Shown: piece by piece, positions 51,704 through 60,484 of the stretch
How the letters are laid out: every line of letters starts with the position of its first letter
Numbering within the stretch: position 1 is the stretch's first letter
From: a virus
DNA: 64,000 nucleotides
IMG/VR virus record: IMGVR_UViG_3300009408_000003
Span: 56,328-120,327 of that record
Strand: one strand, 5' to 3'
The notes under the pieces: generated by a model
What the model saw: the letters and a program-made list of their open reading frames with translations, nothing else
The model's database searches: none
What the model was told of the DNA's origin: nothing
Program-made: the position numbers and the translations under genes

Positions 51704-51793
51704 TTTGCTATTTTTCATTAATACTGCGTATAAATCTCCCCCCGCAGCAATTAGGGATTACTGCTTAAAATTGTTTATATTATTTTTGTTATA

Positions 51794-51825
51794 CAAATAT
51801 ACGAAAAATATTTGATATATCCTAA
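51794..51825 (-). promoter_or_regulatory. phage promoter TTAGGA-N18-TATATTTG
   Basis: Perfect consensus, between thyA and the OmpA-like gene. Confidence 0.78.
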
Positions 51826-51840
51826 TTTTTTTTTGATTTT

Positions 51841-52878
51841 TTAATTGTTTAATGGAGCAACAATAGTATCATGGGACATATAATCATTCAATTTAATATC
51901 AAATAATTTAGAATATATTCCATCTTGTATTGTAACTGTTGGTAAGTTAAAAGGACTACGAGTAATTTGTTTTTTTGCTTGTTCAATATGATTAGAATAT
52001 AAATGGGTATCTCCCAAATTACCAATGAGTTCAACTGGTATCATGTTAACTTCATCTGCCAACATTAATAATAATAATCCATAAGATGCAATATTAAATG
52101 GTAATCCTAAAAATGTATCGCAACTTCGTTGATTCCACATTAAAGAAATTTCTCGTTTTGGAATACCTTCTTTATCAATTTGACGCTCTATTCTATCATG
52201 ATTTAATCCTAATTCACTCTTACCCAATTTTTTATATTTATTTCTTAATATATTATATCGTTCTGAATATTCTAATTCTCTTGTATAAACTTGAAATCCA
52301 TAGTGACAAGGTGGCAATAGCATATTGTGAAGTTCGCCGACATTCCATGCATTGACCATCATTCTACGCGAATCTGGATTAGTTTTTAAGGTATAAATTA
52401 AGTTTTGAATTTGATCTATTCCAGGCGTTACTTTATTAACTGTTTTTAAAATATTATTATATTCGGTTCGTTCACCCCACCTTCTCCATTGTGCACCATA
52501 AATTGGGCCTAATGTAAACATTGTATCATGAAACTTATGATTTTTTGTTTTAACTTTTTCTTTTATTTCTTTTAAACTGTATGGTGATGAGCACGTAGTT
52601 TTATAATGTTTATACCAATCGCCATCCCAAATTTTAACATTGCTTCTCCACAAATCTCGTATGTCAGTACTACCACTTAAAAACCAAAGTAATTCTAAAA
52701 CTATAACTTTAAAGGGCATCTTTTTTGTTGTTAATAATGGAAATCCATCTTTCATGTTATGTCGTATTTGTCTACCAAATACGGAAATAGTTCCTGTATC
52801 AGTTCTATCTTTTTTTATTGTACCGTTATCGATAATATCTTTTAAAAGTTTTTGATATTGTGTATCTAATTTGTTCAT
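51841..52878 (-). CDS. thyA: thymidylate synthase (ThyA type)
   Basis: 345 aa. N-terminal DRTDTGTISVFGRQIR, WxLxW-type LLWFLSG, catalytic Cys in LLPPCHYGFQ (about 190), SLMWNQRSCDTFLGLPFNIASY and GDTHLYSNH are all ThyA hallmarks. It converts dUMP to dTMP using methylene-tetrahydrofolate. About 80 residues longer than E. coli ThyA; the extra length is an insertion near 90-150 and a charged loop after the catalytic Cys (YSERYNILRNKYKKLGK), as in some phage and protist enzymes. Confidence 0.95.
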   Translation of the reverse strand: MNKLDTQYQKLLKDIIDNGTIKKDRTDTGTISVFGRQIRHNMKDGFPLLTTKKMPFKVIVLELLWFLSGSTDIRDLWRSNVKIWDGDWYKHYKTTCSSPYSLKEIKEKVKTKNHKFHDTMFTLGPIYGAQWRRWGERTEYNNILKTVNKVTPGIDQIQNLIYTLKTNPDSRRMMVNAWNVGELHNMLLPPCHYGFQVYTRELEYSERYNILRNKYKKLGKSELGLNHDRIERQIDKEGIPKREISLMWNQRSCDTFLGLPFNIASYGLLLLMLADEVNMIPVELIGNLGDTHLYSNHIEQAKKQITRSPFNLPTVTIQDGIYSKLFDIKLNDYMSHDTIVAPLNN

Positions 52879-52961
52879 ATTTACTTAGGAAAATTTAATG
52901 TATTTTTTATTTCTAATAAAGATGCAAACCCCCACTGCAGTTAAAGAGAGAATTTTAATTG

Positions 52962-53186
52962 TTATTCCCAGATTATAGCTTCTTCTATTTTTTTAAATTT
53001 ATTAAATTCATCAATCGATACTTTACATTTGCCTGTATGTATAATATTATTTGTATCATAATTATTTATATTAATAAGAACAAATTTATATTTAACCCCA
53101 TAAAAATCAGTAGTAGTATTTAATATTTTGCACGTTGCTATATTTGGTTTGTATCTTTGCAAAAATTTTAACATTAATTTATTCAT
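52962..53186 (-). CDS. small hypothetical protein
   Basis: 74 aa; basic N-terminus and beta strands (YGVKYKFVLININNYD). Unknown. Confidence 0.5.
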   Translation of the reverse strand: MNKLMLKFLQRYKPNIATCKILNTTTDFYGVKYKFVLININNYDTNNIIHTGKCKVSIDEFNKFKKIEEAIIWE

Positions 53187-53192
53187 AGTATT

Positions 53193-53480
53193 TTATTTAC
53201 AAGTTGTAGTAAAAATAGGAGTGCGTTTCCAATTACCGTATATTTTATTACTACATAAAATATTCTTAATGAATTTTTTGCATTCTTCTGCAGTTTTCCA
53301 AGTTGTATAACTATTGTATGACACACACATACCACCTTCAAGATGTGTAATATATTTCCAATAATTAAAAAAATATAGAAAACGTTTTTTATATTTAATA
53401 GTATAATATTTATCGCCTTGTTTACCATATCTATCAAAGAATACATTTTGTACAATTACATATTTTATTTTTTTATCCAT
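53193..53480 (-). CDS. hypothetical protein (95 aa)
   Basis: Start chosen at ATG 53480 (MDKKIKYVIVQNVFFDRYGK), which avoids overlap with the neighbouring gene. Tyr/Lys-rich. Unknown. Confidence 0.5.
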   Translation of the reverse strand: MDKKIKYVIVQNVFFDRYGKQGDKYYTIKYKKRFLYFFNYWKYITHLEGGMCVSYNSYTTWKTAEECKKFIKNILCSNKIYGNWKRTPIFTTTCK

Positions 53481-53490
53481 TTTTAATAGG

Positions 53491-53751
53491 TTATAAAGAT
53501 TCATTTAAAATATATTCTCCACTTTTAAGTTTGGCTTCCGTTTCACGTTTAGTTTCAGCTAAAAAACTATTACGATATTTTCCAGTCGTTCTACTGTAAT
53601 CCCAATTACAACCTAGTTGTGTTTTACCTGTTCTTGGTATAAATACAATTGTACTATCATATGATTGAAATCTAATTCCGTCATTGCTTCGTATAATAAA
53701 TTGATTTGGTACACTATTACCTCTTGATGATATCATGTTTTCTACTTTCAT
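53491..53751 (-). CDS. hypothetical protein
   Basis: 86 aa; TIVFIPRTGKTQLGCNWDYS. Unknown. Confidence 0.5.
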   Translation of the reverse strand: MKVENMISSRGNSVPNQFIIRSNDGIRFQSYDSTIVFIPRTGKTQLGCNWDYSRTTGKYRNSFLAETKRETEAKLKSGEYILNESL

Positions 53752-53782
53752 TACTTTTAAATTTTAAAATTATTATTCTTTT

Positions 53783-54586
53783 TTATTTCCAAATTATAGT
53801 TGGACAACTTTTATTATATAAACTTTTTATCATAGAAACAGTCATTTGAATTATTCTCCAAATTACTGTACTGAACATTTTGATATATTTCCATATTACT
53901 ATTATTGCTTTATGAAACCAACTATTTGGTAAAAAGTTAATACTAACTGTACCTATACCATATCCAATACCTACTGACAATATTGCTATCAGTATGAATA
54001 TAACTACATATTTCATAAAATGTGTAAATTCATCCCAAGTAAATAAGTGGAGAAATATATACAATACACTTCCTGACAAATATAAAAATAATAGTACAAT
54101 TAAACATGCTAGTATTATACCAACTTTTCCATATATAACTTTATCTATCTTAGTTTGTATTTTTAAAGAACGTTTTCTTTTTTTATTTTGTAATTGAACT
54201 AGATATGTTCTATAACTATTAAAAATTTTATTAGTTATTTTATATGAATTAGCTAAAACCCATCTATACTTTTTATAATATTTTGATAAATACAAGTTAT
54301 AATATTCTTCATCTGTTTTTGCATTATTAATTTTTTCTAGTATTAATGCAATATGTTTTTCTGCAGAACGTTGATCCATAGCATCAATATAGGTTTCTAT
54401 TAACTTTGCTATTGGAGTTACCAACTTAATTAAAATAATAAACGGTAAGATAATAATACTTCCAATATATTGCCAATAATAAGGACACGCCGTTTTATAA
54501 TAAGTAGGAGCATATATTCCCCACATCCATTTGAAGAATTTTACGTGTAATGAATCCTTAGTTAAATTCCATAATTTTTTAGACAT
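53783..54586 (-). CDS. multi-pass membrane protein
   Basis: 267 aa. Hydrophobic helices at about residues 40-60, 155-180 and 187-213 separated by basic loops; Trp-rich start. No family recognised. Unknown role at the inner membrane. Confidence 0.6.
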   Translation of the reverse strand: MSKKLWNLTKDSLHVKFFKWMWGIYAPTYYKTACPYYWQYIGSIIILPFIILIKLVTPIAKLIETYIDAMDQRSAEKHIALILEKINNAKTDEEYYNLYLSKYYKKYRWVLANSYKITNKIFNSYRTYLVQLQNKKRKRSLKIQTKIDKVIYGKVGIILACLIVLLFLYLSGSVLYIFLHLFTWDEFTHFMKYVVIFILIAILSVGIGYGIGTVSINFLPNSWFHKAIIVIWKYIKMFSTVIWRIIQMTVSMIKSLYNKSCPTIIWK

Positions 54587-54602
54587 AATGTTTTGTTTTT
54601 AA

Positions 54603-54914
54603 TTAGTGTTTAGTTGTTGTTTTTAATTGTGTAATTTCTTTTTTCATTTTATCAAATCCAATTTTCTGTAAATGATATATTAATCCCAGTATTGCAATTG
54701 TCGTATCTGGTGGAGTATCCTCCATGATTACATTTAAACAAACTTTAATTTCATTTTTTGTTAATTTATAACCAGTTTTATATAAATCATAAGCAATATC
54801 AAATCCTTTAGATGTAATATTATATCCACCGCCTGCAATCAGTCCAAATTCTGTTAACATTCCTAAGTAGAATATAGTTAGTAATGATGCGTATTCTTTG
54901 TTTGTTAATTCCAT
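54603..54914 (-). CDS. hypothetical protein
   Basis: 103 aa, helical (YASLLTIFYLGMLTEFGLIA). Unknown. Confidence 0.55.
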   Translation of the reverse strand: MELTNKEYASLLTIFYLGMLTEFGLIAGGGYNITSKGFDIAYDLYKTGYKLTKNEIKVCLNVIMEDTPPDTTIAILGLIYHLQKIGFDKMKKEITQLKTTTKH

Positions 54915-55205
54915 TTTTTATTTTTGTTTCACAAATCTGTTCTAATCTTGCGACTCTAATTGCAACTCGCATAGAACCAAATTTAAGTTCTTTAATAGTT
55001 TTATATATTGTTGTGTAAAACTCAATATGTTTTTTTATTTCTTCTGGTATGCTAAATTAGTATTAGTTATAAGCATATCCCATGCTTGCTCATCAAATTC
55101 CTTTATATGGTCTAATACATACTCTTGAAATATATCAGTACCTGATTCATCGTATTCTGATTTTCTCATTAAATCAACCATTTCTACTTTACTGTCCCAA
55201 TCCAT
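54820..55205 (-). pseudogene. hypothetical gene with a single-base frameshift
   Basis: ATG at 55205 (MDWDSKVEMVDLMRKSEYDE) reads about 57 codons; a one-base shift near AATTTAGC joins SIPEEIKKHIEFYTTIYKTI and onwards past the start of the 103-aa gene (nearest in-frame stop at 54820, so its true end is uncertain). One missing T in a run would explain it. Confidence 0.5.
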
Positions 55206-55214
55206 TATTTTATC

Positions 55215-55508
55215 TTAATTTGTTTTTGATTTATCTAATACATTTACTAAATACCAATTACGTATTCTTTGTAATGTTGCTCTATCATCATCAGTATATT
55301 CTTTTGTTCGTATCACTCTGCGTAATAACGATAATGTTGCAGTATCGTGTAATTTTATGGATGAAAGTTTAGTTCCCCATTTATCTAATAAGTTTCGAAT
55401 AAAATTTTCTTGTGCCCATGATAACTCATAATAATAAATAACATTATCCAACAACCCAGTCGTAACATCGTAGTATTTATCTAATCGTTTTATAGTTGGC
55501 TTTTGCAT
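55215..55508 (-). CDS. hypothetical protein
   Basis: 97 aa, helical (LSWAQENFIRNLLDKWGTKL). Resembles small phage proteins of unknown role. Unknown function. Confidence 0.55.
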   Translation of the reverse strand: MQKPTIKRLDKYYDVTTGLLDNVIYYYELSWAQENFIRNLLDKWGTKLSSIKLHDTATLSLLRRVIRTKEYTDDDRATLQRIRNWYLVNVLDKSKTN

Positions 55509-55532
55509 ACTGATTATTTCTTAATAGTTGAA

Positions 55533-56003
55533 TTATATATGGGTTAACTTAAATCTAAGTTTATGTTCTTTTGTTCCATACGGTGCTTCATTTATTACAC
55601 GTGTATAAGAGGTATACATAATTAATATTGTACCATGCTCACTTTTATCTGGCACTTTATAAACAAAAGAATCTGTCATACCATCAAAATGGCCAGAACG
55701 TAATGTAATTACAAATTTTTCAATAGTTTCAAATATTTTTGGGTCAACCGTAGTACCGTTTTTATTCGATAAATACACATCTATTGATGACCCACCACTA
55801 AATGATTCAGAACGCACCCATATTTTAAATTTTGGAGATTTACCATATTTAAATTTAACAAATTGTCTAATCATTTTAGACGCTTGAATACGATTAATTC
55901 CTATATTATTTACTTCGCCATTTTTATTTAAATTAACTGTTGGATTAATTAAAAAATTATATCCATAATATTGTACTTTAGCTGGTGTTGGATTTTTCAT
56001 CAT
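55533..56003 (-). CDS. LPD29-like domain protein
   Basis: 156 aa. The pattern FKIWVRSESFSGGSSIDVYL then DPKIFETIEKFV and FDGMTDSF resembles LPD29, a domain found in large polyvalent proteins of phages and mobile elements. Molecular role unknown. Directly coupled to the following 76-aa gene (adjacent stop and start). Confidence 0.55.
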   Translation of the reverse strand: MMKNPTPAKVQYYGYNFLINPTVNLNKNGEVNNIGINRIQASKMIRQFVKFKYGKSPKFKIWVRSESFSGGSSIDVYLSNKNGTTVDPKIFETIEKFVITLRSGHFDGMTDSFVYKVPDKSEHGTILIMYTSYTRVINEAPYGTKEHKLRFKLTHI

Positions 56004-56234
56004 TTATATAGTGGGAATTGTTATTACTTTTGGAAATACTAATTCTTCTACCTTTATATTTACCTTTAATTTACTCCATAATTTTAAAATATCATCATGT
56101 TTATATCCATCGTTTTCTAATATTTTATAAAAAGTTTTTCTAATTTGTAACGATAATACGCCGGTGATAGTACAATCTAATCTATCATTTTTTTTAATAG
56201 AGTCATACAAAAAATTTAATTTATATATTTTCAT
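56004..56234 (-). CDS. small hypothetical protein
   Basis: 76 aa, first gene behind the promoter at 56290. Unknown. Confidence 0.5.
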   Translation of the reverse strand: MKIYKLNFLYDSIKKNDRLDCTITGVLSLQIRKTFYKILENDGYKHDDILKLWSKLKVNIKVEELVFPKVITIPTI

Positions 56235-56289
56235 GAAAAATGCTATTTTTTAATAAAAATTTATTGAACCTTTTATTAATTATTATATA

Positions 56290-56321
56290 CAAATATACAA
56301 AAAAAATATGATAAATCCTAA
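56290..56321 (-). promoter_or_regulatory. phage promoter TTAGGA-N18-TATATTTG
   Basis: Perfect consensus, 56 bp before the ATG at 56234. Confidence 0.78.
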
Positions 56322-56385
56322 TCTTTAACTATTTATTTTTATCAATGAATTTAAATTATATATTTTCATATTAATTTCGTGTAAA

Positions 56386-56640
56386 TTACCATTGTATTTC
56401 AGACCCCATTCCCAATGCCATTAATTCTTTATTAGTTTTAATTCTGCCTGTATCGATTAATCTATTAGCTATTATTAAATCAATAGTCATAATAGCTTTT
56501 TCAATATTAACATATTTTTTATTTAGCATCATTTTCATTTTTTTTGTAGTATATGTAACTACAACCATATCTGGAAAATTTGGTAATACGGGCGAAGATG
56601 ATAAATACACTCCTTTATATTTTGTTGGTTTATGCAGCAT
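56386..56640 (-). CDS. small hypothetical protein
   Basis: 84 aa; MVVVTYTTKKMKMMLNKKYV. Unknown. Confidence 0.5.
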   Translation of the reverse strand: MLHKPTKYKGVYLSSSPVLPNFPDMVVVTYTTKKMKMMLNKKYVNIEKAIMTIDLIIANRLIDTGRIKTNKELMALGMGSEIQW

Positions 56641-56675
56641 TTTTTTTATTTATATAATGATTAAATGACATAATA

Positions 56676-56969
56676 TTATTCTTGTGGGGTTTTATATAAC
56701 CATACGTATCTTAAATTATTAAGATAGTTAGAGTCTAGTGGTCGTTTATAACAGTTTTCACTTAATATAATTTTTATAAATCGCACAATATCTTTATATT
56801 CCCAACATCGGCCTTCTTTGATTAATCTATTGGTCGATGATGACATATTATTAATACGACTTAATAATAGCGGGTTACCATTTAAATCTCTTGGTAATGT
56901 TTTCGAAAGGTTACTCCTTAATACAGTTGTAAGAAACTTACGTTGTTTATCTGTTAATATAGTTTTCAT
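56676..56969 (-). CDS. small hypothetical protein
   Basis: 97 aa; overlaps the preceding gene by one base (ATG/TAA coupling). Contains TLPRDLNGNPLLLSRINNMS. Unknown. Confidence 0.55.
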   Translation of the reverse strand: MKTILTDKQRKFLTTVLRSNLSKTLPRDLNGNPLLLSRINNMSSSTNRLIKEGRCWEYKDIVRFIKIILSENCYKRPLDSNYLNNLRYVWLYKTPQE

Positions 56970-57226
56970 TATTTTTCAGTATGTTTCCAACCTAATTTTA
57001 AATCTCTTATGTGAGTAAGAGCTGAAGTGTAATTTTTATAATTCTTCCAATCATCATTACAATTATAAACAACTCTGACACATTTATATTCTATGGTGGG
57101 TTCTGAGTCAGAAGCGAAATCAGGTATCTCTTTTATGAGTCCGTTCTCCCATTCAGCTTCTCCATAATGTTCAGGTTGATAATGTACTTTTTGTCCTATT
57201 TTTAAGACTGATGCTTCTTTAATCAT
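56969..57226 (-). CDS. small hypothetical protein
   Basis: 85 aa; beta-rich start (VLKIGQKVHYQPEHYGEAEW) like small SH3-type domains. Unknown. Confidence 0.55.
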   Translation of the reverse strand: MIKEASVLKIGQKVHYQPEHYGEAEWENGLIKEIPDFASDSEPTIEYKCVRVVYNCNDDWKNYKNYTSALTHIRDLKLGWKHTEK

Positions 57227-57327
57227 CTTTTAATAATTTTAATGTTTCTTTAATTGTAATACAATATAGTTAAACTTATTTATAAAACCAAATAAAAAAC
57301 TAATTATTTTTTAATCTTAGATTTTAT

Positions 57328-57579
57328 TTAAAACTTATTAATCTCTACTATTTTTATTTCGCAATTTAGATATTCTTTAAGTCCCTCTATTGTTCTACCT
57401 CGTAAACCTATTAATAATCCAGGCCTGCGTAAATGTACAGTTAATAGATTTTTATTTTCATTAAAATCTAGTTTACATACCCCCATTTCGTAAGTAGAAG
57501 CTACATTTTCTTGAGCAGGTATCGAATAACATCCATCAAAAAAAATTTCAAATAAAGATTTAATTCTTTTTGCTTTCAT
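57328..57579 (-). CDS. KH-like RNA-binding protein
   Basis: 83 aa. LTVHLRRPGLLIGLRGRTIE followed by GLKEYL matches a KH-domain core with a GxxG loop (GLRG). Probably binds single-stranded RNA or DNA. Single KH domain, first gene behind promoter 57608. Confidence 0.6.
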   Translation of the reverse strand: MKAKRIKSLFEIFFDGCYSIPAQENVASTYEMGVCKLDFNENKNLLTVHLRRPGLLIGLRGRTIEGLKEYLNCEIKIVEINKF

Positions 57580-57607
57580 AAATTTAATTAGTTTAATTAT
57601 TATATTG

Positions 57608-57639
57608 CAAATATACTAAAATGGTTTGAGTTATCCTAA
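57608..57639 (-). promoter_or_regulatory. phage promoter TTAGGA-N18-TATATTTG
   Basis: Consensus pair 29 bp before the KH-like gene. Confidence 0.7.
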
Positions 57640-57679
57640 TTTTGTTGGAATTAATTATAGAAGTTCTCTGTATATAACA

Positions 57680-58411
57680 TTAGAGTACTCTTTTACAAGC
57701 AATTTTATAATATTTAGAAAGATTTTCCATCATAATAAAATTTCTATTGAGATTTTTTGCACCAAGACCAGTTGTTCCACTTCCGCATGCGTTATCTAAT
57801 ATCAAATCTCCCTCGTTAGTATATGTTTTAATCATGTACTCAATTAAAGCTAATGGTTTTTGTGTTGGATGCAAACAACTTTTTTGTTTATCACTAGCGA
57901 ATGTTATTACACTTCTAGGATATCTATCAGTTTCGCCACCGCCACTTATTTCTCGTTTCATAGTGCCGTATATCTCTGTATTATTTTGAGTCTTAATATA
58001 TTTTGTGTAACTATTTATTGGTTTATGACCAAATGTTTTTTGAGGATTATAGGTAGGTAATTTTTTGTAAAATACCAAAATATTTTCATGAGCTTTCATT
58101 GGCATTTTCTTTGCATTTAAATGACCTGTAGCTTGAGTTTTTTCCCAAATCCATTCATATCTCAAAAGTTTTAAATTACTTGCTCCGAGTACTTTATCAA
58201 ATGGTGTTTGTGAAAACAAAACTATTGCGCCATTATTTTTAATTATCCTTTCGTACTCGTTCCATAATTTAGGTAAATCGATTATACTATCCCATTTACA
58301 TTTTGTAGTACCGTATGGTAAATCACTAAAAATCATATCAATACTTTTATCTTCAATAAATGCTGGTATTAATTCAAGACAATCCCCGTTATATATTTTA
58401 TTTATTTTCAT
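57680..58411 (-). CDS. DNA adenine/N4-cytosine methyltransferase (beta-class)
   Basis: 243 aa. Motif IV SDLPYGTT (catalytic DPPY variant, DLPY) precedes motif I LDNACGSGTTG near the C-terminus, the beta order, and HPTQKPLALIEYMI is the conserved HPTqKP signature. It methylates an amino group on A or C; recognition site unknown. Likely protects phage DNA. It overlaps the NADAR gene by 14 bp. No restriction enzyme is next to it. Confidence 0.9.
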   Translation of the reverse strand: MKINKIYNGDCLELIPAFIEDKSIDMIFSDLPYGTTKCKWDSIIDLPKLWNEYERIIKNNGAIVLFSQTPFDKVLGASNLKLLRYEWIWEKTQATGHLNAKKMPMKAHENILVFYKKLPTYNPQKTFGHKPINSYTKYIKTQNNTEIYGTMKREISGGGETDRYPRSVITFASDKQKSCLHPTQKPLALIEYMIKTYTNEGDLILDNACGSGTTGLGAKNLNRNFIMMENLSKYYKIACKRVL

Positions 58412-58832
58412 TATTTAGTTCAACACGGATTTGCATAATTAATTGTCCAAGATGATTATGTCCTTTGTTAGTTTTAAGAGATACCCCCCAAAATGCATCA
58501 CCCCAATAATTACCTTCTTGTATATGTTCATCATGAGTATTCAGAAGTTTTGTTTTGCATGGTTCTTGATTAAACTTTTGTCTAATGTATTCTTCCATTA
58601 TTAGTAACTTTTTAATTTCCCAATTATTTATAAGTTGTATAGTTCTACCTGCTTTTTTAACTTGCGAAGCAGAGTTCATTCTATCAGCACAAAAGGCTTT
58701 CCAATTTATATCATCATTTTTTGCAGACATATAAGCATGTTCAACTGTTGGATAAACTATATTATTTAATTTTATTTTTACAAAAGCAAAGTTACTCAAC
58801 CATCTGTTGCCTTCTCGAAAATTACATATCAT
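58398..58832 (-). CDS. NADAR-domain protein (YbiA-like)
   Basis: 144 aa, a complete NADAR fold: NRWLSNFAFVKIKLNNIVYP, TVEHAYMSAK, then GNYWGDAFWGVSL and NHLGQLIMQIR. Family members hydrolyse N-glycosidic bonds, in riboflavin intermediates (YbiA) or in ADP-ribosyl-guanosine in nucleic acid (reported for DarT-associated NADARs). Phage copies could reverse ADP-ribosylation of DNA or RNA by host defence; that is inference. Overlaps the methyltransferase. Confidence 0.85.
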   Translation of the reverse strand: MICNFREGNRWLSNFAFVKIKLNNIVYPTVEHAYMSAKNDDINWKAFCADRMNSASQVKKAGRTIQLINNWEIKKLLIMEEYIRQKFNQEPCKTKLLNTHDEHIQEGNYWGDAFWGVSLKTNKGHNHLGQLIMQIRVELNNENK

Positions 58833-58836
58833 ATTT

Positions 58837-59019
58837 TTATTTAAATTTTTTCTTTAATATTTGATTTGCTTCATCTGAATTTTTCGCTGAAAACGCACCG
58901 GATATTTCTTGTACAAAAGGACTGTTAATTGCTTCTGAAATATCTCCATTATCGAAGTATCTTTTAAGGTGTAATGAGCCATTTATATGCCTGTATCCCC
59001 ACCATAATAATTTTGTCAT
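58837..59019 (-). CDS. small conserved phage-type protein
   Basis: 60 aa; MTKLLWWGYRHINGSLHLKR and SPFVQEISGAF resemble a short protein seen in many large phages. Function unknown. Confidence 0.6.
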   Translation of the reverse strand: MTKLLWWGYRHINGSLHLKRYFDNGDISEAINSPFVQEISGAFSAKNSDEANQILKKKFK

Positions 59020-59082
59020 AATTTTTATTTATTTATTCTCTATATGTTTACAATTACAAGTAATTTACTAATATCATTTTTT

Positions 59083-59223
59083 TTAATTGGGCTTAGCTTT
59101 ATTGTTCGCACCAAACGGTTTCTTTTTTAAAGTATTTAATTGAGTTAATACTTCAATAATTTCAGTATCATCACCATAGGCCATTAAAGCTTCTTGTATT
59201 AGGTTTATTTGTTTTTTATTCAT
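59083..59223 (-). CDS. small hypothetical protein (46 aa)
   Basis: ATG at 59223; QINLIQEALMAYGDDTEIIE, then a basic tail. 25 bp after rtcB, so co-transcribed. Unknown. Confidence 0.55.
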   Translation of the reverse strand: MNKKQINLIQEALMAYGDDTEIIEVLTQLNTLKKKPFGANNKAKPN

Positions 59224-59248
59224 TTTATTTTTAAATTTAGTATTTAAT

Positions 59249-60412
59249 TTATCCTTTTAAAACAGCTAATGGTTTCAATTCTACAAATATTTCAACTAAG
59301 TCTTTTTGATTTTCCATTACAGTATCAATATCCTTATAAGCACTTGGTGCTTCATCTAGTTGTTGTTTAGTTTCAATGTTATGTATAATTCCACTCATTA
59401 ACTTTTGTTCTTTCTTTAAATCTAATTCTCTGATAGCTTGCTTTCTTCCCATCTTTCTTCCTGCTCCGTGAGAACACGATTTAAATGATTCATTGTTTCC
59501 TAAACCTTTTACAATATAAGATTTAGTGCCTTGTGATCCTGGAACTATTCCTAATTCATTTTTATAAGCTCTTGTAGCTCCTTTTCTATGTACTAAAACA
59601 TTTCTGTTAAAATGATTTTCCCATGCAACAAAGTTATGAGATTCATTTATGATATCGCATTCGAACGAAGTTTCCATAACGGTATTAAACGCTTCTTTCA
59701 TTTTATCAAGCATCAAGAATCTATTTTGTTTCGCAAACTCAACACAATAATTCATTTCTTTAAAGTAGTTATTAGCATAATCTGTATTTAATGGTAAGAA
59801 TGCTAATTCTAAATTTTTAGTTACACTAGAAAAATAAGTTTCATTTAATTTAATTGCAACATCGTTATAATACTTAGCTGTCTTATATCCTAGATTTCTC
59901 GAACCAGAATGTATCATTATCCATATATGACCATCAGAACCTTTTTGTATTTCAATGAAGTGGTTACCACCACCTAAAGTTCCTATTTGCACTTTGGCTT
60001 TATCATAATTTTGGTTAATTATTTCAAATTCATCATTTGGTCTTTCAGGCATAAACCCAGTATAACTTTGGTCTTTTTCGTGCCAGTTAAAACCGACAGG
60101 AATTAATTCTTTAGCCTTTTCTACTATTTTTTGTAATTCTTCTTTTGATATATCGGTTAAGTTGGTCTTAACAGCACACATCCCGCAACCTATATCTACC
60201 CCTACTGCGTTAGGAACAACAACTCCCTTAGTCGCTAAGACAGCTCCGATTGGCATTCCATACCCTTGATGCGAATCAGGCATAATAGAAATGTGTTTAA
60301 AAGCAAAAGGTAAGTTTGCTAGATTTTTAGCTTGTTCTAAAGCGCCATCTTCAATATCATCTAACCATAATTTGATTGGTAATTTTTCTGTTGTAACATA
60401 TTTTTTAGCCAT
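59249..60412 (-). CDS. rtcB: RNA ligase RtcB
   Basis: 387 aa. Metal-site and active-site motifs: DSHQGYGMPIG, VGVDIGCGM, GTLGGGNHFIEI, HSGSRNLG, and CSHGAGR, whose His takes the GMP. RtcB joins 2',3'-cyclic phosphate or 3'-phosphate ends to 5'-OH ends. In a phage with its own tRNA set it can repair tRNAs cut by anticodon nucleases. In bacteria rtcB often sits with the Ro60 gene rsr; here they are 24 kb apart. Confidence 0.96.
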   Translation of the reverse strand: MAKKYVTTEKLPIKLWLDDIEDGALEQAKNLANLPFAFKHISIMPDSHQGYGMPIGAVLATKGVVVPNAVGVDIGCGMCAVKTNLTDISKEELQKIVEKAKELIPVGFNWHEKDQSYTGFMPERPNDEFEIINQNYDKAKVQIGTLGGGNHFIEIQKGSDGHIWIMIHSGSRNLGYKTAKYYNDVAIKLNETYFSSVTKNLELAFLPLNTDYANNYFKEMNYCVEFAKQNRFLMLDKMKEAFNTVMETSFECDIINESHNFVAWENHFNRNVLVHRKGATRAYKNELGIVPGSQGTKSYIVKGLGNNESFKSCSHGAGRKMGRKQAIRELDLKKEQKLMSGIIHNIETKQQLDEAPSAYKDIDTVMENQKDLVEIFVELKPLAVLKG

Positions 60413-60484
60413 CGCTTTTTATTTTTTATAATTTGTTAATATATTAAATTCTTATTTCTATTCCGCACTAATCTTAACCGCTTA

